This document shows positions 1-5,814 of a stretch of 6,118 nucleotides of DNA, piece by piece. The number at the start of each line of letters is the position of its first letter. Position 1 is the first letter of the stretch. The position numbers were made by a program, and so were the translations under genes. Location: contig CABUOE010000139.1 of NCBI GenBank assembly GCA_902493155.1, positions 1 through 6,118 on the forward strand, in the 5' to 3' direction. The DNA comes from an uncultured Eubacteriales bacterium. GTDB taxonomy: Bacteria; Bacillota; Clostridia; Oscillospirales; Ruminococcaceae. The notes beneath the pieces were generated by a model, which was given only the letters and a program-made list of their open reading frames with translations, was not told where the DNA came from and did no database searches.

Positions 1-348
1 CGGAAGAAAGCTTACCAAAAACAGCAGAATCATTTCCAGTAGCAGGACAATCTGCCTCCAGTGGATATTCTGCACATTCTGATATTTTCCCCGTATCTGC
101 TCTGCAACAATGATGCCTATTGCAAATGCTGCCAACGGAACAAAGTAGTGTGCGCTCTGCAACCAATTACGCTCACAGATGTTTTGACTAAGTAATACGA
201 TATTCCCGGTCTGAGCATTGGCGAACACCTTGCCCCGGAACACATAGGTATAGGCATCTTGCAGGCCGCCTGATATTGACAAAAATGCGGCAGTTGGGAA
301 AGATTCGGACATTTGTCCCTGATGCTGGCATTTTATAATTCCATGCAA
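1..348 (-). CDS. DUF1275 (YoaK-like) membrane protein, N-terminal part, cut by left window edge
   Basis: The frame is open from the start to base 1, giving 116 residues of a protein that continues outside the window. It shows the DUF1275/YoaK pattern: a first hydrophobic helix (about residues 19-34) with GGLQDAYTY, then GKVFANAQTGNIVLLS, a second helix around VPLAAFAIGIIVAEQI, and a third at IVLLLEMILLFLVSFL. The family is a group of integral inner-membrane proteins of unknown function, usually about 220 residues, so roughly half is visible. I chose the TTG at 348 because AAGGAG lies 9 nt upstream of it. The alternative ATG at 312 has only a weak, very close AGGGA, but it would give a start (MSESF) that also suits the family. 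A TGA at 355-357 closes the frame upstream. The gene follows the operon in the same direction after a 70-nt gap and could be read through or have its own promoter. Confidence 0.8.
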   Translation of the reverse strand, partial: MHGIIKCQHQGQMSESFPTAAFLSISGGLQDAYTYVFRGKVFANAQTGNIVLLSQNICERNWLQSAHYFVPLAAFAIGIIVAEQIRGKYQNVQNIHWRQIVLLLEMILLFLVSFLP

Positions 349-357
349 ATGTGTTCA

Positions 358-363
358 CTCCTT
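358..363 (-). promoter_or_regulatory. Ribosome-binding site that decides a TTG start for the DUF1275 gene
   Basis: Read on the minus strand this is AAGGAG, followed by 9 nt and then an in-frame TTG at 348-346. The first in-frame ATG is 36 nt further on and has only AGGGA three bases before it. The strong Shine-Dalgarno match supports TTG initiation. The 70-nt stretch 349-418 contains no clear terminator, and no convincing -35/-10 pair was found in it. Confidence 0.55.
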
Positions 364-418
364 GATGTATAACTAAAGATACCTCTATGTATGTATTCTC
401 AAAATAGCAGAAGCCTGA

Positions 419-811
419 CTATGTTTGGCATCCTGAAATACAATACATATCAACCATACCATCACAAAGAAGATGATCATCTTGATCGGTAATGCTGATA
501 TGAAAGTAAGCCATGTGCTTACCGCGCTTTATGATTTCAGCTTTTGCAAAGATTGTCCCTGACTGTACGTTATGCAGGAAATTGATATGTGCGCTTTGCG
601 TTACATAATCTCTACCATCCATTCTGGCAAAAATTCCCGCCACGCAATCTGCCATTGCATATAACAATCCTCCATGTACGTGTCCATGAAGATTCATAGA
701 TTCGGCAACCAAGTTTACCTTTACCACACAGCAATCCGGGTCAACTTTGCATATTTGAATATGGTTATAAGACATAAAAGGATTGCCTTTTTCGTATGCA
801 GAAAAATCCAT
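419..811 (-). CDS. PaaI-type hotdog-fold acyl-CoA thioesterase
   Basis: This 130-residue protein has the length and motifs of the PaaI/YbgC-like hotdog thioesterases, small cytoplasmic enzymes that hydrolyse acyl- or aryl-CoA esters. The signature is N40-LHG-H-V-HGG48 followed by M53-A-D55. In PaaI the HGG segment positions the CoA thioester and an Asp at about the D55 position is catalytic. The strand-rich C-terminal half (SAHINFLHNVQSGTIFAKAEIIKRGK) fits the hotdog sheet. The start at 811 is set by AGAGGTGA just upstream. The gene begins only 6 nt after the pyrI stop and is almost surely co-transcribed with the argG-purA-pyrB-pyrI operon as its last gene. The substrate cannot be read from the sequence, and no known link to aspartate or nucleotide metabolism explains its place here. 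Family call is firm, function within the family is open. Confidence 0.85.
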   Translation of the reverse strand: MDFSAYEKGNPFMSYNHIQICKVDPDCCVVKVNLVAESMNLHGHVHGGLLYAMADCVAGIFARMDGRDYVTQSAHINFLHNVQSGTIFAKAEIIKRGKHMAYFHISITDQDDHLLCDGMVDMYCISGCQT

Positions 812-817
812 ATGGTA

Positions 818-825
818 TCACCTCT
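818..825 (-). promoter_or_regulatory. Ribosome-binding site of the thioesterase gene inside the end of pyrI
   Basis: On the minus strand this reads AGAGGTGA. Its last three bases are the pyrI stop codon TGA, and the thioesterase ATG follows after 6 nt. The site makes translational coupling to pyrI likely and ties the thioesterase to the operon. Confidence 0.6.
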
Positions 826-1243
826 GTACCGGCAGTTCCTGATTACAGTAAAGGCAGCGGTACTTCCCAGAAGGAGACAGTTTGAAAATATGGTCGCATC
901 CTGCCTCAATACTGGTAATACATCGTGGGTTTGTGCATTTAACCACATTTCGCAATATCTCTGGCATATCAGGCTGACATTTTCGCTCCACTACTCCGTC
1001 TTTGATATAGATTAGTGTAATTCGCCGATCCAGATAGCCTAAAATCTCCAGCCGCTCCGGAAGGTTTGAACCTTCGATCTTAATCAGATCTTTTGTTCCA
1101 TATTTCTCACTGCGCACAGATTGCAGCAGCGCAACCGCCTGATGTTTGCTCTCCAGATGGAGCAGCCGGTAAATTTCCATACCGCGCCCAGCGGGGATAT
1201 GGTCAATAACCACACCATTTTGAATGGGTTCTACCTTCAGCAT
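818..1243 (-). CDS. pyrI: Aspartate carbamoyltransferase regulatory subunit
   Basis: This 141-residue protein is the allosteric chain of aspartate transcarbamoylase. In the known holoenzyme it forms dimers that hold PyrB trimers together and bind ATP, CTP or UTP. The N-terminal nucleotide-binding domain shows VEPIQNGVVIDHIPAG (residues 4-19) and KDLIKIE (51-57), whose lysines correspond to the nucleotide-contacting lysines of the E. coli chain. The C-terminal zinc domain has all four cysteine ligands: C103-x4-C108 and C130-x2-C133. It is slightly shorter than the E. coli protein (about 153), with a trimmed N-terminus and a shorter zinc loop. The start ATG overlaps the last 7 nt of pyrB, with GAGAAGGTG a few bases upstream. 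An intact zinc site and KDLIKIE motif suggest a working regulatory chain, so ATCase in this organism is probably feedback-controlled by nucleotides. Confidence 0.96.
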   Translation of the reverse strand: MLKVEPIQNGVVIDHIPAGRGMEIYRLLHLESKHQAVALLQSVRSEKYGTKDLIKIEGSNLPERLEILGYLDRRITLIYIKDGVVERKCQPDMPEILRNVVKCTNPRCITSIEAGCDHIFKLSPSGKYRCLYCNQELPVQR

Positions 1244-2190
1244 TTTAACACCTTCTCTCCAGTCACAGGATCGGCAATTCCCAACAGAGCCATAATTAGT
1301 GCCATGCGAACATAAACGCCATTCTGCACCTGATCAAAATAAGCGGCACGGGGATCATCATCTACCGTCCGAGTAATTTCATCGACACGAGGCAGTGGAT
1401 GCAACACAGGCATATCCGGCCTAGCCAATTTCATTTTTTCAGGGTCAAGCGTGTAGATGCTCTTTAGCCGAATGTAATCTTCCTCATTAAAAAAACGTTC
1501 TTTCTGCACTCTGGTCATATATAACACATCCAGCTTAGGGAGTGTGTCCTCCAAACTGCTGACCTCCCAATATAAGGAATTTGCCGGGTGCAATGTATCC
1601 TCCTTCAAATATTCGGGAATGCGAAGTTCCTCTGGCGAGATAAAATAAAACTGATTTCCTAAAAAACGAACAAGATTGTTGACCAAAGAATGCACTGTCC
1701 GGCCGAACTTCAGATCACCGCAAAAACCAACGGTCAGATGATCCAACCGTCCCATGCGCTGGCGAATCGTCAGCAAATCAATTAAAGTTTGTGTAGGATG
1801 ATTATGGCCTCCGTCACCAGCATTTATGACAGGAACTTTGGAAAACATGGAAGCGCGAAGCGGAGCACCTTCTTTTGGGTGGCGCATAGCTATAATATTG
1901 GAATAGCAGCTGACTACGCGAGCTGTATCAGCAACCGTTTCTCCTTTGGTTGCACTGGACTGTTCTGCTCCGGAGAAGCCGAGCGTCTGCCCGCCCAGAC
2001 TTAGCATGGCAGATTCAAAAGAAAGCCGGGTTCTCGTACTGGGTTCATAAAATAAGGTCGCCAGCTTTTTGCCGTCAGCCACATGCGCATACATCTCCGG
2101 AGCGGCGGCAATTCGATCAGCCAAATCCAGGACTGCCATCGTTTCATCGTCATTGAAATCGGTTGGTTCAATCAGGTGTCTCACAGCCAT
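1237..2190 (-). CDS. pyrB: Aspartate carbamoyltransferase catalytic subunit
   Basis: The 317-residue protein catalyses carbamoyl phosphate + L-aspartate to N-carbamoyl-L-aspartate, the committed step of UMP synthesis, in the cytoplasm. All expected active-site segments are present: STRTR at 51-55 (carbamoyl-phosphate loop), SSATKGE at 78-84 (the 80s loop with catalytic Ser and Lys), MRHP at 102-105, GGHNHPTQ at 127-134, MTRVQKERF at 225-233 (aspartate loop) and HPLPRVDEI at 264-272. Length is normal for the family. The ATG overlaps the end of purA by 10 nt (shared ATGGCTGTGA) with a G-rich AAAGGGGG site just before it. Clostridial homologues usually begin MRHLI, so the extra Ala-Val here may reflect the overlap. 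The end overlaps pyrI by 7 nt, giving the usual pyrBI pair. What is unusual is its position behind purA and argG rather than with other pyr genes. Confidence 0.97.
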   Translation of the reverse strand: MAVRHLIEPTDFNDDETMAVLDLADRIAAAPEMYAHVADGKKLATLFYEPSTRTRLSFESAMLSLGGQTLGFSGAEQSSATKGETVADTARVVSCYSNIIAMRHPKEGAPLRASMFSKVPVINAGDGGHNHPTQTLIDLLTIRQRMGRLDHLTVGFCGDLKFGRTVHSLVNNLVRFLGNQFYFISPEELRIPEYLKEDTLHPANSLYWEVSSLEDTLPKLDVLYMTRVQKERFFNEEDYIRLKSIYTLDPEKMKLARPDMPVLHPLPRVDEITRTVDDDPRAAYFDQVQNGVYVRMALIMALLGIADPVTGEKVLKC

Positions 2191-3482
2191 TCCCCCTTTA
2201 TCAGATATTCTTCGCGCTTTGCGCCGACAGAGATAAACTGGATCTCGTGATCAAGTAATTTTTCCAGCGTTTTGATATAATTTTTTGCAGCATCCGGCAG
2301 TTCCTCCCAGCGACGGCAAGCGGAAATGTCCTGTTTCCAGCCGGGAATGAAGCTGATAACCGGTTGATATTCTTCCAGATTTTCCGTAGGAACAAAGGTG
2401 TCTGTTTCTTTGCCTTTGTACAAATATCCCGTAATGATGGGAATTTCCTGCATATAACTGAGTACGTCTAACTTAGTCAATGCGATTTTGTCAGCGCGTT
2501 GGCATTTTAGGCCGTACCGGCTTGCAACCGCATCAAATGGCCCAACCCGGCGTGGGCGGCCTGTTGCAGCGCCATATTCACCGCCGGCCTTGCGCAGGGA
2601 TTCCTTCCATTCTTCAGGCATAGCGTTCTCGGCCACAAATGGGCCTGCACCAACGCACGTTGAATAAGCCTTTAACACACCGACCACATGGTCAGGCTGC
2701 ACGCCAGGAATTCCCGCTCCAATCGGCCCATAGGCCGCAATCGTTGTAGAACTGGAAGTGTAGGGGAAAATGCCATAGTCAATATCACGCATAGCGCCAA
2801 GCTGCGCTTCCAAAACCATCTGTTTTCCTGACGATAACGCTGTATCCAAATAATTTCCGGTATCACAGATATAGGGTAAAAACTCCTTTGCCTGCTTCTG
2901 GCACCAGGCAAGCAGGGCCGGATAAGACATTGGCTCCTGATGATAGCAGCCTGCCAGTTCCAAATTTTTTGCTTCCAGCATGGTTTTTAGACGAACCTGT
3001 ATATATGGCTCATCTAAATGAAGCAGATCACCTAAACGCAATGTTTTTTTGCGATACTTATCGCTGTAGGCATAAGCAATTCCCCTGCGAGTAGAGCCGA
3101 AAGCAACTCCGCTCTGCGCAAGACGTTCTTCCTCCAAATCATCTTGTATCCGATGCCACGGCATGGAGATGGTTGCACGAGCGGACAGTTTGAAATTTTG
3201 AGGTGTTACAGACACCCCTTTGCCGCGAATATCGGCAATTTCATTGGAGAGATGCTCTAAATCAACTACCATACCATCCGCAAGAACACACACCACATTG
3301 GGATGAAGAATCCCGGATGGTAGCAGATTCAGAATAAATTTTCCCTGTTTGGTTACGACCGTATGCCCGGCATTATTTCCCCCCTGGTAACGCACGACAA
3401 TATCCGCCCGCTCTGCCAGCAGATCAATAACCCGTCCTTTCCCTTCATCCCCCCACTTGATACCTGTCACCGCAGTCAGCAT
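2181..3482 (-). CDS. purA: Adenylosuccinate synthetase (divergent clostridial form)
   Basis: This 433-residue protein has normal PurA length. PurA joins L-aspartate to IMP with GTP hydrolysis to give adenylosuccinate, the first committed step to AMP. Visible landmarks are WGDEGKGR at 10-17 with catalytic Asp11, GGNNAGHTV at 34-42 with His40, STRRGIAYAYSDK at 130-142, DIDYGIFPYTSSS at 233-245, GRPRRVGPFDAV at 308-319 (aspartate/IMP loop) and LTKLD at 335-339 (guanine recognition). Several usually fixed positions differ. Lys9 replaces the Gln of QWGDEGKG, GIAYAY replaces GIGPAY, EAQLGAMRDID replaces the usual EGAQG-LDID wording, and Lys145 lies where E. coli Arg143 would align. I take this as a lineage-specific PurA rather than a different enzyme because the catalytic Asp and His remain. 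AGGGAGG 7 nt before the ATG sets the start. It overlaps argG by 7 nt and pyrB by 10 nt. Confidence 0.94.
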   Translation of the reverse strand: MLTAVTGIKWGDEGKGRVIDLLAERADIVVRYQGGNNAGHTVVTKQGKFILNLLPSGILHPNVVCVLADGMVVDLEHLSNEIADIRGKGVSVTPQNFKLSARATISMPWHRIQDDLEEERLAQSGVAFGSTRRGIAYAYSDKYRKKTLRLGDLLHLDEPYIQVRLKTMLEAKNLELAGCYHQEPMSYPALLAWCQKQAKEFLPYICDTGNYLDTALSSGKQMVLEAQLGAMRDIDYGIFPYTSSSTTIAAYGPIGAGIPGVQPDHVVGVLKAYSTCVGAGPFVAENAMPEEWKESLRKAGGEYGAATGRPRRVGPFDAVASRYGLKCQRADKIALTKLDVLSYMQEIPIITGYLYKGKETDTFVPTENLEEYQPVISFIPGWKQDISACRRWEELPDAAKNYIKTLEKLLDHEIQFISVGAKREEYLIKGEWL

Positions 3483-4711
3483 TTTTCTGCCTCCCTTCTA
3501 TTTCGGGCATTTACAGACGCCTGTATACGGGTAGGCAGCCCCAAAAGACGGATGAAGCCAGTAGCATCGGACTGCTGATAGCCCTCTCCTTCATTAAATG
3601 TGACAATATCCTCGCTATACAAAGAATATGGGGACCACACACCTGAATTGATAATGTTGCCCTTATATAACTTCAGACGTACTTTTCCGGTGACGGTCTG
3701 CTGCGTCTCTGTCACAAATGCAGACAACGCTTTGCGCAGCGGAGAAAACCACTGTCCGTCGTAAACCAACTCACCGAAGCAAATAGACAATTCCTTTTTC
3801 TTATGGGCAGTTTTTTTGTCCAATGTCAGTGTTTCTAATATCTCATGCGCTCTATACAGAATGGTTCCGCCCGGTGTCTCGTACACTCCTCGGCTTTTCA
3901 TACCAACCAGACGGTTTTCCACCACATCGTACAGGCCAATACCATTACAGCCGCCAATCTCGTTTAGCTTAGAAATAATGTCTGATGATTTCATTGCCTT
4001 GCCGTTCAACTTAACAGGTACGCCTTTTTCAAAGTCCAGCTCCACATATGTAGGAGTATCCGGCGCTTTCAGTGGAGAAACGCTCATTTCCAGAAAACCT
4101 TCTTTTTCATACTGCGGCTCATTACCTGGGTCCTCCAAATCCAATCCCTCATGAGAAAGATGCCAAAGATTTTTATCCTTTGAGTAATTGGTTTCTCGAT
4201 TTATTTTCAAAGGAATATGATGGGCTTCGGCGTAATCAATCTCCTCATTGCGGCTTTGAATATCCCATTCCCGCCACGGTGTAATGATTTTCATTTCCGG
4301 CGCAAAGTGCATAATGGCCAGCTCAAATCGCACCTGATCGTTGCCCTTTCCGGTGCTGCCGTGGCAAACAGCATCCGCCCCCTCTGCCTTTGCAATTTCC
4401 ACGACACGCTTAGCCAGAATAGGGCGGGCAAGGCTGGTTCCCAATAAATACCCTTCATAATCAGCTCCCGCCTGCATAGTAGGAATAACAAACTCATTAA
4501 CAAACTCATCCGTTAAATCCTCGACATAAAGTTTGCTGGCTCCAGAAGCCACTGCTCGCTGTTTCAAATCATCCAATTCATCGTCTTGTCCAACATTTCC
4601 ACAGACAGCGATCACTTCACAGTTGTCATAGTGTTCTTTCAGCCACGGGATAATAACGGAGGTATCCAGACCACCGGAATATGCCAGCACAACTTTTTTG
4701 ATTTCACTCAT
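3476..4711 (-). CDS. argG: Argininosuccinate synthase
   Basis: The 411-residue enzyme condenses citrulline with L-aspartate, using ATP, to argininosuccinate, the penultimate step of arginine synthesis. The N-terminal ATP-pyrophosphatase domain starts with AYSGGLDTS at 10-18 (PP-loop), followed by CHGSTGKGNDQVRFE at 116-130, which forms the citrulline/aspartate pocket. The synthetase domain shows WHLSHEGLDLEDP at 183-195 and SRGVYETPGGT at 273-283. Length and motif order are standard. The frame runs 35 codons further upstream, but those codons cross the promoter. The ATG at 4711 has GAAGGAG 9 nt before it and gives the family's typical N-terminus. It is the first gene of the operon, with a leader of only about 33 nt after the predicted transcription start, so there is no room for an attenuator. 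argH, the usual partner, is not downstream; purA overlaps its last 7 nt instead. Confidence 0.97.
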   Translation of the reverse strand: MSEIKKVVLAYSGGLDTSVIIPWLKEHYDNCEVIAVCGNVGQDDELDDLKQRAVASGASKLYVEDLTDEFVNEFVIPTMQAGADYEGYLLGTSLARPILAKRVVEIAKAEGADAVCHGSTGKGNDQVRFELAIMHFAPEMKIITPWREWDIQSRNEEIDYAEAHHIPLKINRETNYSKDKNLWHLSHEGLDLEDPGNEPQYEKEGFLEMSVSPLKAPDTPTYVELDFEKGVPVKLNGKAMKSSDIISKLNEIGGCNGIGLYDVVENRLVGMKSRGVYETPGGTILYRAHEILETLTLDKKTAHKKKELSICFGELVYDGQWFSPLRKALSAFVTETQQTVTGKVRLKLYKGNIINSGVWSPYSLYSEDIVTFNEGEGYQQSDATGFIRLLGLPTRIQASVNARNRREAEKC

Positions 4712-4750
4712 ACTAAAGCACTCCTTCACTTGTTTTTGGAACCAAAATCT

Positions 4751-4779
4751 ATTATACTGGACAGGCAGGAATATGTAAA
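4751..4779 (-). promoter_or_regulatory. Predicted sigma-A promoter of the argG operon
   Basis: On the minus strand TTTACA (4779-4774) and a perfect TATAAT (4756-4751) are separated by exactly 17 nt. Only one base of the -35 hexamer departs from consensus. Transcription would start near 4744, about 33 nt upstream of the argG ATG. Such a good match suggests the operon can be transcribed without an activator, which leaves repression or fine modulation as likely roles for the neighbouring LysR protein. Confidence 0.75.
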
Positions 4780-4787
4780 AAGTATTA

Positions 4788-4816
4788 TTGATATAGTGAT
4801 CATCAGCAATTAGCAT
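4788..4816 (+). promoter_or_regulatory. Possible promoter of the divergent lysR gene
   Basis: On the plus strand TTGATA (4788-4793, five of six consensus bases) and TAGCAT (4811-4816, four of six) are 17 nt apart. This would give a very short leader before the GAGG at 4825-4828. A weaker alternative further upstream is TTGTTT (4730-4735) with TATACT (4753-4758), also 17 nt apart, which overlaps the argG promoter. Either would place the lysR promoter over sequences that control argG. Confidence 0.4.
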
Positions 4817-4820
4817 ATCA
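4789..4820. promoter_or_regulatory. Inverted repeat, candidate LysR-family operator
   Basis: TGATAT (4789-4794) and ATATCA (4815-4820) form a perfect 6-bp inverted repeat with a 20-nt spacer. The spacer contains the self-complementary TGATCA at 4797-4802. The centre lies about 60 nt upstream of the predicted argG transcription start, where LysR-type regulators commonly contact DNA on divergent promoters, and the repeat covers the possible lysR -35 and -10. The classic T-N11-A box is too loose to fix the exact site, so the limits are tentative. Confidence 0.4.
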
Positions 4821-4836
4821 GAAAGAGGATGCCTGG

Positions 4837-5733
4837 ATGGATGTCAACTTTGAATATTACAAGGTTTTTTATTATGTAGCCAAATACAAGAATTTCACAA
4901 AAGCGGCTCATGCACTGGGCAGCGGACAGCCCAACGTTACCCGCGCCATGAACTGCCTGGAGCAGCAAACGCACTGTACGTTATTTATACGCACCAATCG
5001 AGGTGTTCAACTGACCCCAGAAGGAGAAATGTTGTTCACTCATGTCGAAGCTGCCATTTCTCAGATACAAACAGCCGAAACCGAACTAAATGCGCACAGT
5101 GGTTTGGAGCATGGAAGTATTTCAATCGGAGCCAGCGAAACCGCATTGAATATCTACCTGCTGGATATATTGAAGCCCTTTCACATGAAGCATCCCGGTA
5201 TTCGCTTGAAAATATATAACCATTCCACTCCGCAAGCCATCCGCTCTGTTAAAAACGGTGAAGTTGATTTTGCTGTTGTATCAACGCCGACCAACGTGGA
5301 TACCTCTTTGAAGGAATTGCATTTGCGGCCCTTCCGTGAAATTCTTGTGGGCGGCAAAACTTTTACGGCACTGGGCAGCCAGGAGCTGACACTTGCCGAA
5401 CTAAAAAATTATCCGTTGATTTGCCTCGGAAAAGAAACTATGACCTGGAATTTTTATCATAAATTGTTCCTGTCCCACGGGTTGGAGTTGATACCAGACA
5501 CGGAAGCAGCTACCACAGATCAGATTTTACCTTTGGTAAAAGCGGAATTAGGGCTAGCTTTTCTTCCAGAACCAATGGCGAAGGAAGCACTTCAGCAACG
5601 TGAGATCGTCCAGATTCATCTGCGGGAAACAATCCCTGAACGTCAGATTTGTATGGTATATGACAGGAAACGTCCATTGAGCGCTGCTGCTCAAAATCTT
5701 AAAACCGGTATTTTGGAAACAATGGCCTTTTAG
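4837..5733 (+). CDS. LysR-family transcriptional regulator, divergent from argG
   Basis: The 298-residue protein has the standard LysR length and layout. The N-terminal winged helix-turn-helix spans about residues 4-62 (YYKVFYYVAKYKNFTKAAHAL, QPNVTRAMNCLEQ, then FIRTNRGVQLTPEGEMLF). A linker helix follows at 63-88, and the two-lobed effector-binding domain runs from GSISIGAS (93-100) to the end, including GEVDFAVVSTP and LPLVKAELGLAFLPEP. GAGG 8 nt before the ATG at 4837 sets the start; two nearby ATGs at 4829 and 4841 are out of frame. The gene is transcribed away from argG across a 125-bp gap, the classic arrangement in which a LysR protein controls its divergent neighbour and itself. The ligand cannot be read from the sequence. 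A metabolite common to the operon, such as aspartate, is a reasonable guess only. No obvious T-rich terminator follows it on its own strand. Confidence 0.93.
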   Translation: MDVNFEYYKVFYYVAKYKNFTKAAHALGSGQPNVTRAMNCLEQQTHCTLFIRTNRGVQLTPEGEMLFTHVEAAISQIQTAETELNAHSGLEHGSISIGASETALNIYLLDILKPFHMKHPGIRLKIYNHSTPQAIRSVKNGEVDFAVVSTPTNVDTSLKELHLRPFREILVGGKTFTALGSQELTLAELKNYPLICLGKETMTWNFYHKLFLSHGLELIPDTEAATTDQILPLVKAELGLAFLPEPMAKEALQQREIVQIHLRETIPERQICMVYDRKRPLSAAAQNLKTGILETMAF

Positions 5734-5776
5734 GATGCTATAAATAACACATACATTTTTATCTTTTCCAAATATC

Positions 5777-5805
5777 AAAAAGTCCTCCCCGGTACGGGGA
5801 GGGCT
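5777..5805 (-). terminator. Rho-independent terminator of the recombinase gene
   Basis: CCTCCCCG (5784-5791) and CGGGGAGG (5795-5802) pair perfectly around a GTA loop, and the stem extends to about 11 bp (5781-5791 with 5795-5805) with one G-T pair. On the minus strand the stem is followed by TTTTT (complement of 5777-5781). It begins 9 nt after the recombinase stop. On the plus strand only a weak T stretch follows, so any effect on lysR transcripts coming the other way would be partial. Confidence 0.85.
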
Positions 5806-5814
5806 GTACTGTCT

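Noticed and set aside
376..402. A promoter for the DUF1275 gene (TTGAGA with TATCTT on the minus strand), or a weak hairpin formed by ATAC/GTAT pairs acting as a terminator after the thioesterase.
   Set aside because: The hexamer spacing is only 15 nt with a poor -10, and the hairpin has a 4-bp stem with no T-run after it.
2181..3482. PurZ-like enzyme (phage 2-aminoadenine pathway) as an alternative to PurA, prompted by the altered signatures.
   Set aside because: PurZ proteins are shorter and lack the catalytic Asp of GDEGKG; here Asp11, His40 and full PurA length are kept, and the genes around it are housekeeping.
4771..4800. A possible arginine-repressor (ARG box) or PurR box in the AT-rich part of the argG upstream region.
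   Set aside because: Only loose AT-rich resemblance and no convincing paired half-sites or CGAA-type core; not better than chance in this composition.
4712..4816. Upstream extension of argG by 35 codons to an ATG at 4816.
   Set aside because: Those codons run through the predicted promoter and operator, have no family-like residues, and the ATG at 4711 has a strong AAGGAG site and the standard ArgG N-terminus.
5734..5776. An intrinsic terminator for lysR on the plus strand.
   Set aside because: The T-rich patch has no stem in front of it; the only stem, at 5781-5805, has its T-run on the other strand.
674..5778. Open frames of about 64-113 codons antisense to, or in another frame of, argG, purA, pyrB, pyrI, the thioesterase and lysR.
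   Set aside because: They lie almost entirely within strongly recognised genes, lack family motifs and are explained as coding shadows.
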